Assembly: GCA_964247055.1 (NCBI GenBank)
Contig: OZ176053.1
Location: 12,028,001-12,092,000, forward strand
DNA length: 64,000 bases
Direction: 5' to 3'
From: Paragordius varius
Taxonomy: Eukaryota; Nematomorpha
The translations under genes and the position numbers were made by a program. Of this stretch, positions 38,546-50,099 are shown piece by piece (position 1 is the stretch's first letter; every line of letters begins with the position of its first letter). The notes under the pieces were generated by a model, which searched no databases, was not told the DNA's origin, and worked only from the letters and a program-made list of their open reading frames with translations.

Positions 38546-40330
38546 AGTTGTCAAAATAAACTTATGAATCGATTATTCTAAACACCATTACTAGAACTTT
38601 ATTATAATATTTGTTTATTTTTAAAAATTATATTAAATATAAATTATTTTCTCCCAAAATTCATACAAATTTATAGCATGCAAACCTTTACCTTAAATTT
38701 ATGAGGTGATAGAAATGCTCGGCATCATTGAATTATGTAGGAAATGTAGTTACGGGATATTTAGACACTGGGGTTTATGGATAAAATTAGGCTAACATCA
38801 GTGTGAATTAACTAAAAAGATTGCAAACAATTTTTGTCTTTTTATTAATGGAATAAAAAATTATGTTAAATATTAGCTTTATAATCAAAATAACCAAAAT
38901 GAAAACGTAAATGTTCTCGATTAGATATGGAGCTTTTTTAAAAAATAAATTTTAGTTGAATTTTTGGCTCATTTATATAATATTTATTAAAAAAGAAGTA
39001 TGAATTCACATTGGAATCATTGATTCAGTAGTTTTTTATTAATATATAAACGGGAAAAATGTTTTTTTAAATTAAAAAAATATTAGTAGTTGGATTTTTT
39101 TTATTTAATATACAACTCCAACAGCAATGTACCATATTTATCGATTTCATACACCGCGAGGGGTAGTGGTATATAAAATCCTGATGAAGTTATATATTGA
39201 AAAAATGTATCAGGATTATAGTGCTTTTTGTAACCACCTTTGTGGTAACACCATATAGGGTAATGGCACCTTTTCTAATTAGATGATGTCAAATTCGTTC
39301 TAGAATTTTAATTTTGAGATATGTTTGCCTTCAAATTTTGGTGAATTTTTGTAGAAACAATTTATGTGTAACAATTTGACGAATATTTTTATCAAATTTC
39401 TAGATAAAGTAATGTTTAGCATTGGTATTTTAGAAAAGGTTCATAATATCTTAGGACTTTTTTATGCCGTTTCCTTTATGCCTCATAAGTATAAAGTAAG
39501 CAACAAAATTTTGCTAAAAATTAAATTTAAATAAAGTAAGTTCTTTAAAAAATATATTTTAAGCTAATATCAAAATTTAGTATATATTTTTTGCGTTTAG
39601 AATTAGCCCATTTTAGAAGAGCGAAAAAACTTGGGGCTGTTAGAGTTTACATCAAAAATTTAAAATTTCATGCAAATATCGTTTGACATATATATTTTTA
39701 ATATATTTAGTGTTTTTTGAATAAAGTTTTTCGCTTTCACCAAAAAATATATTAAAAAATGGCATTTTTTTATTTTTTGATATAGAGCACTTACCAAAAA
39801 AGTGTAAAAAACTTTTAATCACTCGAAGTCAAAACTAAAAGCACCTTGATAGTCCTGATACCATTTCCTATCGGAAATATCTTTCATTAGGATATTTTTT
39901 GTGGACAATGTGTGTATAATTCAATGATCAATTACCTCATTCGAAAAAAATATTCGTTAATTTTCAAATTTTTAATATAAATTGCGCTCTTTTTACATAT
40001 TCACCAAAATTCGAAAGCAAACGAACATTTAAAATTCTGAAGCGATAAAAATGTTGAATCAACGAATTATAAAAAAGTGTGATTTTATAATATTTTAAAA
40101 ACTTTTTATACCATTTTCATTATGCCTCAAAATAGTTTAAAGTACTAATATTGCTAAAGATTAAAAAATTAAAAAATATTCATTATTAAAAAATAATTTT
40201 CATTATTTTAGCATAAATTCAAAATTTTTATCGCTCAATTCGGCAAAAAAAAATTGTGACTTTCAGAGCTCACATCTTAAAATTAAATTTTTAAAAAAAA
40301 TATTTTTTTGCCTATGTGTAGTTATTGGTA
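38546..40330. repeat. Gene-free region with two diverged direct repeats
   Basis: About 39441-39700 and 40098-40310 share an order of blocks: CTTTTT(A)TATGCC/ACC, TTATGCCTCA, AAAGTA...AAAATT, GCTAA(A)GATTAAA and ...GAGTTTACATC / GAGCTCACATC. Smaller hairpins occur at 39215-39240 (GTAACCACC...GGTGGTTAC-like). No coding sequence recognised. The type of element is unknown. Confidence 0.35.
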
Positions 40331-40333
40331 TAT

Positions 40334-41108
40334 TTAGCACTTCGATTCACTTTGGTATCAAGGCATCCCATTTATTTAAGTTGATATTTAAAAATACCGA
40401 TTATATTAATTTTAATATATGCTTCTATCCTAATAAAAACTATATAATTAAGCCAACATATATTAATAAGATTTAGTTTTGAAAAAAGTTCAATATCAAA
40501 CCAATTGTATGTTATTATATTATATAATTTTTGCAAAATATGGTGTGTATTTGATTCTAATGCTAACCTAATTTTTTATTTAAATTACATCTAACATCGA
40601 TACACAAAAGTGAATTAAAATATCTTTTGAGATAGTTATATATCTAATTATCCTCATCTCAAATCCCGCCTTTTCCTATAAATTTTAACTAATACAACAG
40701 GTAAAATGTATATTATAGTTAAATATGAGTAGTTAACTTTAAAAAACTTTCAGGCTATCTTAGTAGCAAAAACATTTATTTCAATTTAAATATCAAATGT
40801 TCGTTTCATTTACTAAAGCTTCTGGCCTCTAGAAGTCCCAAAACTGTAAAAAATATGAGCTCTTTTATCCAATACATGATAATTAAATTTTAACTGAAAT
40901 AACCTCCAAAAATATATTTTATTTGCAAAATCGAGCTCTGGGGTATAAAACTAGCCCAAAGGTAAATTTCGACAAAAAATTGTTAAAGGGATCTTTTTTA
41001 TACATTTCGGTGCATCAATGTTATGAAGTGCAAACTTCTGCAGAGGTTTCAATTTATTCCATGTTTTTAGACATTTTTGATTTAGTACAGGTTAGCGTCC
41101 CCAAAGTA
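40334..41108 (+). mobile_element. TTAA-flanked element copy 3 (diverged)
   Basis: Begins TTAGCACTTCGATTCAC and follows copy 1 through ATGCTTCTATC(C/T)TAATAAAA, TTTTGAAAAAAGTTC, GGGGTATAAAACTAG and TTTCGGT(G/T)(C/T)ATCAATGTTAT. It ends against copy 2 at the TTAA of 41109-41112. It carries extra AT-rich sequence in the middle. Confidence 0.6.
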
Positions 41109-41693
41109 TTAACACTTGGATACAACACATTCATTTTAGTCCTTCGATCAAATTGGGGTAGTTAAATAACCCAGGCCTACTTAAATAAAAATTCTTTAAA
41201 AAATATGGAAGGAATTTAAACCATGGCAAAATTTTGCACTTATATAACATTAATAAAGCGAAATATATAAAAAAATTTTAATAAAAAATACTTGATATTA
41301 CTTATTTTAAGCTAAATCTGAAAGGTAAAAATTTAATCAACATGACATATGTGCATTTGTTAAATCTAAATATAACGCAAAATAAACCACTTTTTCTATT
41401 TTCATCAATTTCAGATGTAATTTAAATAAAAAATTAGCTTTAGTTTTACCCTTAAAATTAAATTAAGACGATATTTTGCAAAAGCAAAATAAAAATGGCG
41501 TCGAAGTAATTTGACATGAAACTTTTTTTTCAAAACAAAATTTTATTTAGATATTTTGGCATATTTATATAATTTTTATTAGGATAGAAGCATAAATTTA
41601 AATTGGGACCGTTTATTTCAGTAGTTTTTAAAAATTCCTAATTAAAATTTAGTCTGGGATATTTAGATACCCCAATTGGAATCGAAGTGTTAA
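41109..41693 (-). mobile_element. TTAA-flanked element copy 2 (585 bp)
   Basis: Full-length inverted copy of the element at 6911-7496: TTAACACTTGGATACAACAC at the left and GGAATCGAAGTGTTAA at the right, with AAATGGCGTCGAAGTAATTT inside. One base shorter than copy 1. Confidence 0.75.
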
Positions 41694-41800
41694 TGTGTTT
41701 TATCCATTAATTTATAATTTAAATTTTCAACATGTGTGTATCAAGCCAAATACATTCATTACACCCACATGAAAATTTTTAGCTATTGATTTTTTTATCC

Positions 41801-44800
41801 ATGTTTAGTAATGTTTTGAGAAACGAGCAGCTACAACCTGATAATCAAGAATTTGATTCCGATTTAATGCCGTCTTATATCAAAAATATATCTCAACTTA
41901 CCGTTGCGGATGTTTATGAATCTGCTGCAGATATCGGCAAAGAATTTGAACGTTTAATTGATGTGTATGGAACGAATGAATTTATGTCGTTTATGCCTAA
42001 AGTTGTGAAAGTACTCGAGGAATTAGAGGCGTTAGCTGCGAGAAATGAACAAGACAATTTGGAAATTACAAATTTGACTTATGCTTTAGAGAAACTGGAA
42101 AACGAAAAATCCGAAAGAAATTTGGAAAAAATTAAATATGAAAAGGTATAATACTTTTTAAAACCATAGGAACTTGAACAAATGGAAGATGACTGGAAAG
42201 GGGAAGCCAAACAACTTGCACAATTGGTGGAGCGGTTAAAAGACGAAAATTTTAAATTAAGCAAAAGATTGGAAGAGACATCCAAATCTTCGACCAAACC
42301 TCTTTCCTATTCTAATGGAACTACTCATATAAAACTTACAACTCCAGATAAATCACCTCTTATAGCCAATCAATTAGGTTTTTTATATTCATTACATTTC
42401 AATTTTTAACCAAATGCGTAAATTTCTACCGTAATTTTAAGTTTAAGGTAAAATAAACCCCTTATAATTATTAAACTATCCATAATTGCATATTTGAATA
42501 TTACATATATTTTTTTGGTTTAACAATTTTAAATTGTTTTTTATTGACATTATTAAATAAAATTGTTTTTTACACTTAACCTACATATGAAATATATATA
42601 TTGGCATTATGTATAATTTTATTTATACGTGTATCGGAATTAATTAGTGTATTGATGAGATATGATATCTTTTATGTAAGACATTATAGGAAAGTTAGTT
42701 ATATATTGGAATCCAAAATGGAATACATCCTCATTTTATTATTGGAGACAATATATAAAATACTTATTAAAAAAATATAATTTATTTTACATAACAACAT
42801 TTGAGAAATATCTTTTACTAACTTTAAGTCTACTTTTATAAATTATATTTGCTTTTAATAGTGATAAAAAATGTAAAATAATTTGTTTAATAAATAACTA
42901 AAATATAATTAAACCAATTAAATACACTTTTAAATAGTTTTGATTTTAGTTTTTCCAACAAACACTTAAATAACTATATACTAGTTTATAATAATATGAT
43001 GTGTATGTTTTTTAAGAGTAAGAAGACTGTCAAAATGTTTGTTTTGTTAAAAAATCGATTTTTTACTTTCCTAAAATCAAAGGGTATTTTTTATAAATAG
43101 GACATTTTAGCAATACGAATTATTATGATTGTTGGATTGTCTAAGCATTTTGTTTAGCGTAACAACATAGACCTGTCTTTGGTATAGTTATTTAAAATAA
43201 ATCTTGGCCATTTTTTGCCTTTTTTGTTTTAATTTTTAACCGATAAATTATTTTATAGATATACCTGGTGGTCAGTAATAATTGTTTAAATAAAAATGTT
43301 TTTATAGCTTTATTTAACAACAGCACATCGAGAGGTATTTCTTATTTTTGATATGCGATTTTGTAAATTTTGCATAATGTTTTTTCACTATTTGAGATCG
43401 ATTAATAACTCCTTCATAATGGATGGATAATTTTAGGACTCCATATTCGGAGTTTTATATCCACGAAGTAGCTTCCTCCATAAATTACGATCTTTACATT
43501 GTTCTGTGGAAAGCCTACTTTGATTCAAGTCCATTTTTATATTATCATTATAAGAAAAGAGTGGTCGTCCCTTTCTTCTATTGCCATCAACATTAATGTT
43601 ATCAACAGTTTTTAACGGATGGGTGGCGTCTCTTCTCTGAGTATGACCGTATAGACGCAATCTGTTAGTTTGAATTATATAATCGATTTTATCGTTTTCT
43701 TTAATGAAAATTGGTATTTCTGGTGTACGAAAGCAGCTTTTGAGTATTCGATTCTCACTGGTTAGGAGTTTTGTTTGATTTGTTTTGTTTAATGCCCAGG
43801 TTTCAGAACCATAGGTAAGAGCAGGTCTTATTCCTGCCTTGTAAAGATACCATTTATTACGATTGTTAACATTTTTGTTTTGGAAAACATATTTTAATTG
43901 ATTATATTTTATCCAACCTTGTTGTATTCTTCTTTTGATAGCCTTTTGTGGGCTTCCCTGAGATGATATGACATCTCCTAGGTATACGAAAGAGTCAACC
44001 AATTTGATGTCATGTCCATCACTGTTAAGTAGCTTTGGTCGATTAAAATTTTTATTGCTTGGGTCTAAGCAATTTAAGCATTTAAAATTTATAACCTATT
44101 GCCACCTCCCCGTGGTGTTGGCTGGGGCATGAAAATGCGCTAACGGCAAAGGCCAGTTTTCTAATGATCTGTAAAATCATTAGTTGTACACAAGGGCATG
44201 TGTTACGTAAAAAATTGCCTCAATAAACCATGAAGTATAATAATATCCTTCATAATAATTTAATAAAATAATAATATTTTTAGAAACCCTAACCAAAGAT
44301 TTTGAAGTTGTCAATATGCTCGGGAACACGGTCGAAAAATTGGAAAAACAATTAAAAATACGCGATGAACAACTGTTAAAGAAATGTTCGGAAACTGAAA
44401 CGGTGAATTTATCAAAATTACCATTTTTTAATTTTAAGTTTATAGATCGTAATTTGTATGGATTTGTGGTGAGTTAACCCATTAACCTCATTTTTATCCA
44501 TTATGGTTTTTTTGTATGAAATTTTAACATGCACAAACCGGTATAATGTGAATAATCTGGTAGAAAACGCCTTATTAACAATCATTTCATTTTATAAAGA
44601 TTTTGGTCAGAGGTGTCCAAAACAAATATCTTTGCGGCTGCTTTTATAATTTTTGGGTTTTTTCTTTTATTTTGAATTTTGGATAATAAATCTTTTAAAT
44701 AATTATAATCTTTGATTGAAATCCTATTTAATATTTTTTTGAGCTCTTCGTACAGGAAAAAACATGTTGGATATCGATTTAGGGGATTTTTATTGCGATT

Positions 44801-46917
44801 TTTTATGGCGACCAATTAAATTTTTTACAAGATTTTTTATTCTATCTCATGTATTATCAGGATGAGTTTAATTAATATTTAAACCGATAGTTATCATTTT
44901 ATTACATATTTTCCCCAAAAATCTTTCTAAATATTACATTTAATTAACCTTTTAGTTATACTAACAGAATATTGTTTTTATCAGATGGAAAATCAAGTCA
45001 TGCGTTTATCCAAAGTGTGCCAGGAATTGAGGCGGAAAAATCAAACTTTGCAAAAACATTTGCACGTTCTGATTGACGATAAGACTGATCAACAACTCGA
45101 AATTCAGGAAAAAGATCATCAATTGTTGGAACTTAAAGATAGACTTCACACGTATGAACCAAACATTTTGGATTCCTTAATGGATAACAATACTGAATCT
45201 ATGAATCAAGTATGCTTAATATTTAGCTTTTAATACATAAAGTTTAGTTAAATTGTATTTCCTGTGAGTATTATTAATAACTTTTAAAGTGACGGCATTT
45301 TCTAATCGAGTAACTATTTACAAAAGTAATATATGTAATGGTTATTAAATAAATGTTATGTATATATGGTTATAAAATTTGTTGTAATGTTAGATTTTTT
45401 ATATATATAAAATTGTTTCGAGAGTATATTAATAATCATTAATTTTTAATATTTTTTAATCCCAATTTTACAGTCATGTACACTTACAGTATATGCGAGA
45501 TGCTATAAAAAATTAGCAAAACTCCCCGTTAAAAAACGATCAATTAAAATGGTAAAAAGCATGTGAAACCAAATTTGTAAAGCTTTTAATAAACATTACT
45601 TATCATTACAGAGTATGGTTAGTAATAGCAACACATCCGAAACGAGCGATGATGGAAATAATGTGGCTAGATTCACATTGGCAGAATTGAAAGAACTCAT
45701 TCGCGAAAAGAATGAATATAAGGCCCGTTTAATGGAAGCCGAAGAGGAATTAGCCTTTTTCCGGCCAAAGTTTGAGTTTGGTCTTTTATTTTACTGTGAA
45801 TATAAAAAAAATTGATTTGAAAACGCTATAAAAAGCTCTGTTAAACACTAGTATCCTATTTTTGGATTTTTTTATATTTAATTTTTTAAGTATTTTACCT
45901 AATGATATTTGGGGTGAATAGATAGAGAATCAACCATATTTAACAATTTTAAAAATTTATTATATAGATGAAATGGGGGTATATAAATAGTGGTTAAATA
46001 ATTAATAATGTTTATGACTGTCTAAGCAGTTCTATACTATAGTCTAATATTAAATTTTTACGTTTTCACGATTATATTCTCAATGATTATTGTATTTTGA
46101 TTTTACTAAATTTTGATAAGATGCTATTTGATGTTTAAAAACCGTATGTAATATTTTGTTTAATTATGTGGAATATATATTAAATGATTCAAAACAGGCT
46201 TGGTCAATAAAAAAATATATATTACTATAATAATTTGAAATTCCATTGCAAAAATATGCTCATAAAATCTTAGTAATATCGATTTTATTTAAAACAAATT
46301 TTTTAAATCTTTCTAAATGGCAACAACCCAGAAAAAAATTGGGAAAATAATTTACCCTGATATTGTGTTTGCATTTTTTACAGTCTAATATTATAATATT
46401 AATGCCGGTATATTTTTTTGCGGCGGAGCCATTTATGTTGAATCTTTAGTCCTGTTTTCTTTTTTCGAGCTATTAACACGTCTTTTGCCATATCCAAAAA
46501 CACTATCCATTTTTTTCACAAATTTTTAACATAAATTTATTTTTAATTTTGCTTTTATAAAATATTCAAAAAGTTTTGATTATTGAACCAAAAATATTTT
46601 TCAATGACAATTAACCCAAAGCTTATATCAATTTTTTTAAATCAACATAATTGGTTCATATATTTTTTTTGAATATTTTTTATTAATCCAACTAAAACTA
46701 TAGCGCTATGTATTTATTCCATAATAAAAATTTTGAAAATTATGCCTATAATTTATCCTCATATATTAGGCCAGTAGATAATCAGGTAGGTGCCGACGAA
46801 GAAGAATTGGTCGTTCAAGGTCCCATTAATCGAGAACCCGATGAAAAGTTATATCCTTGGAAGTATAGCGGTTTAAACCGCAAGAAAAATCCACCCTATG
46901 GAATAAGGAGATTGTAA
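41801..46917 (+). CDS. RILPL: RILP-like protein (Rab effector with RH1 and RH2 domains)
   Basis: RILP-family adaptors bind lysosomal/ciliary Rabs (Rab7, Rab36, phospho-Rab8/10) through RH2, and RH1 contacts motor or myosin partners. Exons: 41801-42145, 42170-42377, 44284-44402, 44985-45209, 45474-45551, 45612-45769, 46770-46917; 426 aa. RH1 lies at residues about 28-80: QLTVADVYESAADIGKEFER and FMPKVVKVLEELEALAAR, very close to RILPL1/2. Long coiled coil in the middle (DDWKGEAKQLAQLVERLKDE, MENQVMRLSKVCQELRRKNQ). RH2 near residues 340-375: RFTLAELKELIREKNEYKAR and EEELAFF. The tail reads VQGPINREPDEKLYPWKYSG. Exon 5 (26 codons) is assigned from splice sites and open phase only. The first intron is 24 nt. 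Which RILP paralogue it is cannot be said. Confidence 0.9.
42146..42169 (+). other. 24-nt intron in RILPL
   Basis: GTATAATAC...AAACCATAG between codons ...KYEK and ELEQMEDDW. The length is a multiple of three but, read through, it holds in-frame TAA and TAG, so the conserved coiled coil and all later exons can only be made if it is removed. GT and AG ends are present. Confidence 0.85.
43433..44130 (-). mobile_element. 3' part of a non-LTR retrotransposon in RILPL intron 2
   Basis: An open minus-strand frame of 189 codons (44002-43433) reads SFVYLGDVISSQGSPQKAI, GIRPALTYGSETWALNK and RLRLYGHTQRRDATHP, the post-palm C-terminal part of LINE reverse transcriptases. No catalytic motif is included, so this is a 5'-truncated insertion. 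GC-richer sequence at 44100-44160 (CCTCCCCGTGGTGTTGGC) upstream may belong to the same or a neighbouring element. Confidence 0.8.
44582..44815 (-). other. 77-codon open frame in RILPL intron 3, unrecognised
   Basis: Open minus-strand frame, Lys/Asn/Ile-rich, containing NPLNRYPTCFFLYEELKKIL. I do not recognise it. It could be a transposon fragment or chance; a 234-nt frame without stop is long for DNA this AT-rich. Confidence 0.25.
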
Positions 46918-47757
46918 TTTTATATTAACTATTAATCTCAATGACTTTGTATATATATGTAATATGGGAAATATTATGTGCGTGCTTGGAAGATTATTAA
47001 ATTGGCACAAAGAAATAATTGTTTGCAATTCAGTAAAAATTGAAATTATAATATAAGACACAAACTTAAACACAAATATTAAATTTTAAAAAAAGACAAG
47101 CATATTTTTAAACATTAATTTAGCTTGATATTTTCATAAATTAAGATATTTTTAAACATGAAATGATTTGTGCAAAATCCATTCTAGTTTTAATTATATT
47201 TTTTATTCTTAATTTTATACATAAAATTATATTTTGATATATAGCTTTAGATGCCTGTTAAACAAAATTGCGCAATCCACGGAATCGAGTCAAAGCAGTT
47301 TTAATTGGGATATTTTAACTTAAAACTCGGTCATATTTATTACCAGCTCATAATTTATATTATTTACATTCCCAAATTTATTCATTAAAACATGTGCAAT
47401 ATTTTTTATATATATTTTAAGAATCTCTAATTTATTGTTTTGTTTTTATTTCATTTGATTAAAGTATTGTTAGTGCATTAAATCAACAATCCATTGGATT
47501 ATGTCACACAACTAACTATTGGTAATATATTTTATATATCTTTTTTAAATAAATATAATGTGCTACTTAAAAACTATCTCTTTTATTCAAATGACAATTG
47601 TTAACCGCGAAAATATACTAAAAACTGAAATTATACGGGCAAAATGTAAAAATTATAAAGACAAATATTTTTTTCAAAAGATAACCATACTTTTTTAAAA
47701 AACTTTACCTATATATAAATTATCTAGTTATAATCTTTTAAATAATTAATTGTGTTA

Positions 47758-47791
<34 letters not shown>

Positions 47792-48380
47792 ACTTTGCCA
47801 TAATAAAAAATATTTAAAATTATAATTATCTTTTAGAAAAAAATATTTGTCTTTATGTTTTTAAGTTTTGTCGTATAATTTTAATTTTTACTGTATATAT
47901 AAATTTCTTTAATTTGCCATTTTATAATTAGTGAAGCTTAAAATCGATTACAATGCATTTTATCAAATATTTATCATTAAAATAAAACGCCTTAGTATAA
48001 AAATTAAAAACAAAAATTAGGTAATGAGTGCAAAAAAATTTATTTTTAAATTGTTGTGCTATATATGTATATATATTATAAATTTTATAAAAAATCAAAA
48101 ATTATATGTAAGATAATTAAGCAACCAATGGTGAAGGTATTACAAAAAAAATGGTTCAACAGTTAATATTGTAACAAAGTTTCATAAGCGCGTTGAAGGA
48201 AAGGTACAATATCCATCGTTTTGCATCGAACTGATAACTAAGTTTATAATAAATAAAATTTTTCAAACAACTTAATTTATATAATTGACAAAATTTAAAA
48301 TAATATAATAAATAAGCTATGAAAACCATAGTTTATGATTTTTTTAATGTATTAAATAGTTTTAAGTTGCGATATATGAA
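46918..48380. other. Intergenic region downstream of RILPL
   Basis: AT-rich, with an AT microsatellite at 47760-47788. A short block at 47279-47320 (GGAATCGAGTCAAAGCAGTT) resembles the TTAA element. No exon seen, including none for the missing last exon of the AP beta gene. Confidence 0.4.
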
Positions 48381-48783
48381 TGTTATGTTTAATAACTTAA
48401 TTATTTTTGTTAACTTAACTCAATGGACCTTTTCATATTAGTTAACTTAATTGACCTTATATGTGCTTTAGTTAATTGTGAATGAAAATATTATGTTATC
48501 CTTCTCTCTTACCTTAGTGCATAAAAATATTGCATTATATATAGTTTTAGAGCAAGGTTGCATTTTTGCATAAGTTTAAATATTACAGTATTTGGTGAAA
48601 GCATTCAACATATCAAACGTAACAAGGACAAAAGGTATTATGCACTGGAGTAAGAGAGAAGGATAACATTATATTTTCATTCACAATCAACTAAAGCATA
48701 TATAAGATCAATTTAGTTAACTAATAAAGAAAAGGTCAATTGAGTTAAGTTAAGCAAAAACAATTAAGTTATTAAACATAACA
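48381..48783. repeat. Two truncated gypsy LTR starts joined head to head
   Basis: 48381 onward (plus) and 48783 downward (minus) both read TGTTATGTTTAATAACTTAA, then ACTCAATGGACC/ACTCAATTGACC, GTGAATGAAAATAT and ATCCTTCTCTCTTAC to about 150 bp. They form an inverted repeat around an about 100-bp centre that belongs to the minus-strand LTR. The same LTR sequence, without inversion, follows the second element at 52456. Confidence 0.7.
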
Positions 48784-49960
48784 TATCTCCTATCTAAATT
48801 TAAAAGTGATTTGTGTATCTGCCAGGGGCTTTTCGGCTTCTGGTGGGATAGCGTCTTTCTACTAGTATTTCCAGGCTTGGGGGTTCTGCAATCTTATCGC
48901 CGTCGGGATTTTGCTGATTATTGTGGAAGTCTTGACAAATATCCGGGGAAGGATTGGTATCATCATTATTGATATTGTTATCAATAAACCATGAGAGGGG
49001 GTGGACATGATATTATAATATTGTTATTCTGTTGTTCCGATTCCAATTCTTTCTGGTCAACTAGCTTAAGTTCATCTGGACCTTATTTTTGCCCTCTTAA
49101 TTGATCAGCATGTTTTCGTACTATCTTCGATATTGTGTGACAATAATCCAGTCCGCTCTACTACTTTTCCTTCTCGCCAACCGGCTTCTAACTCATTCTT
49201 AATACATACTTTCTCACCTGGAACGAACTCATGTATACTATCTGAGGTACCATCAATATAATCCTTTGGTTTTCCTTTCATAATGGACATCAGTGTCGGT
49301 AAATTTCGTTTTAGAAATAGTCGTGCAGGTGTTTAATTTATACCATTGTGATGTGCTGACCTGTAAGCCCACAATACCTGGTTTAACTGGCGTTCTGGAA
49401 CTGCTACTTCAGAATTACGCATATAATAGTGCGTTTTTAAGGTTTGAATAACCCTTTGCACTAAACCACTTGTCCGAGGGTGGTATGGCGCAGAAGTTAC
49501 ATGCTTGATATTAGAGGAACTTAATATTCTTTCAAAATCACCGGACTTAAAATACGACGCATTATCAGTTACAATCATCTTTGGGGTTCCATATCGTGCA
49601 TACCAACTTTCTCAAACTTTCATAATACTGATCGATTGTTTTAAGCTGTGCCACTTCCTTTCAATGGGTACAGTGATCTATAAGTATGACCCAGTAGAGG
49701 TTATCTACGGGTATATCGAGATGCAATCGCTCCCAAACGGTGGTGTTAGGGTTCCATTTATAAGTCGGGCTTACTGCAATGTTGAATCGTGACTTTTGAC
49801 AACTTGAACATCTTTGCACCCCCTGGTTCAATTTGGCAGTCTTACCTAACGCTTTTATGGACTGGATACCAGGGTGACCTTTATGAAGATAAGAATATCG
49901 ACCCTCATGCTTTGAGGAACAAGACGGTCACCTAGATATAGATCAGTATGTTTTTGTAAA
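48784..49960 (-). mobile_element. Ty3/gypsy element fragment 1 (integrase end), inactive
   Basis: On the minus strand: a piece of the zinc-binding segment (LHKGHPGIQSIKALGKT, RCSSCQ), the integrase core MIVTDNASYFKSGDFERIL and SAPYHPRTSGLVQRVIQ, then FVPGEKVCIKNELEAGWREG (chromodomain-side tail). Several frameshifts. The third catalytic acidic residue is replaced by Gln (LVQRV). Next to it at the left is the LTR. 5' portions (gag, protease, RT) are absent. Confidence 0.85.
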
Positions 49961-50099
49961 ACCCCACCCATATAGTAAACGTATTAAAATCGAATAATGA
50001 GTTATGAATGTGCGCAGATTTTAAAGTGTCAATAAATAAATACATAAAAACACCTTAATATTTAATACCGACATTTGATGATTTGATTTCCAAAAATTT

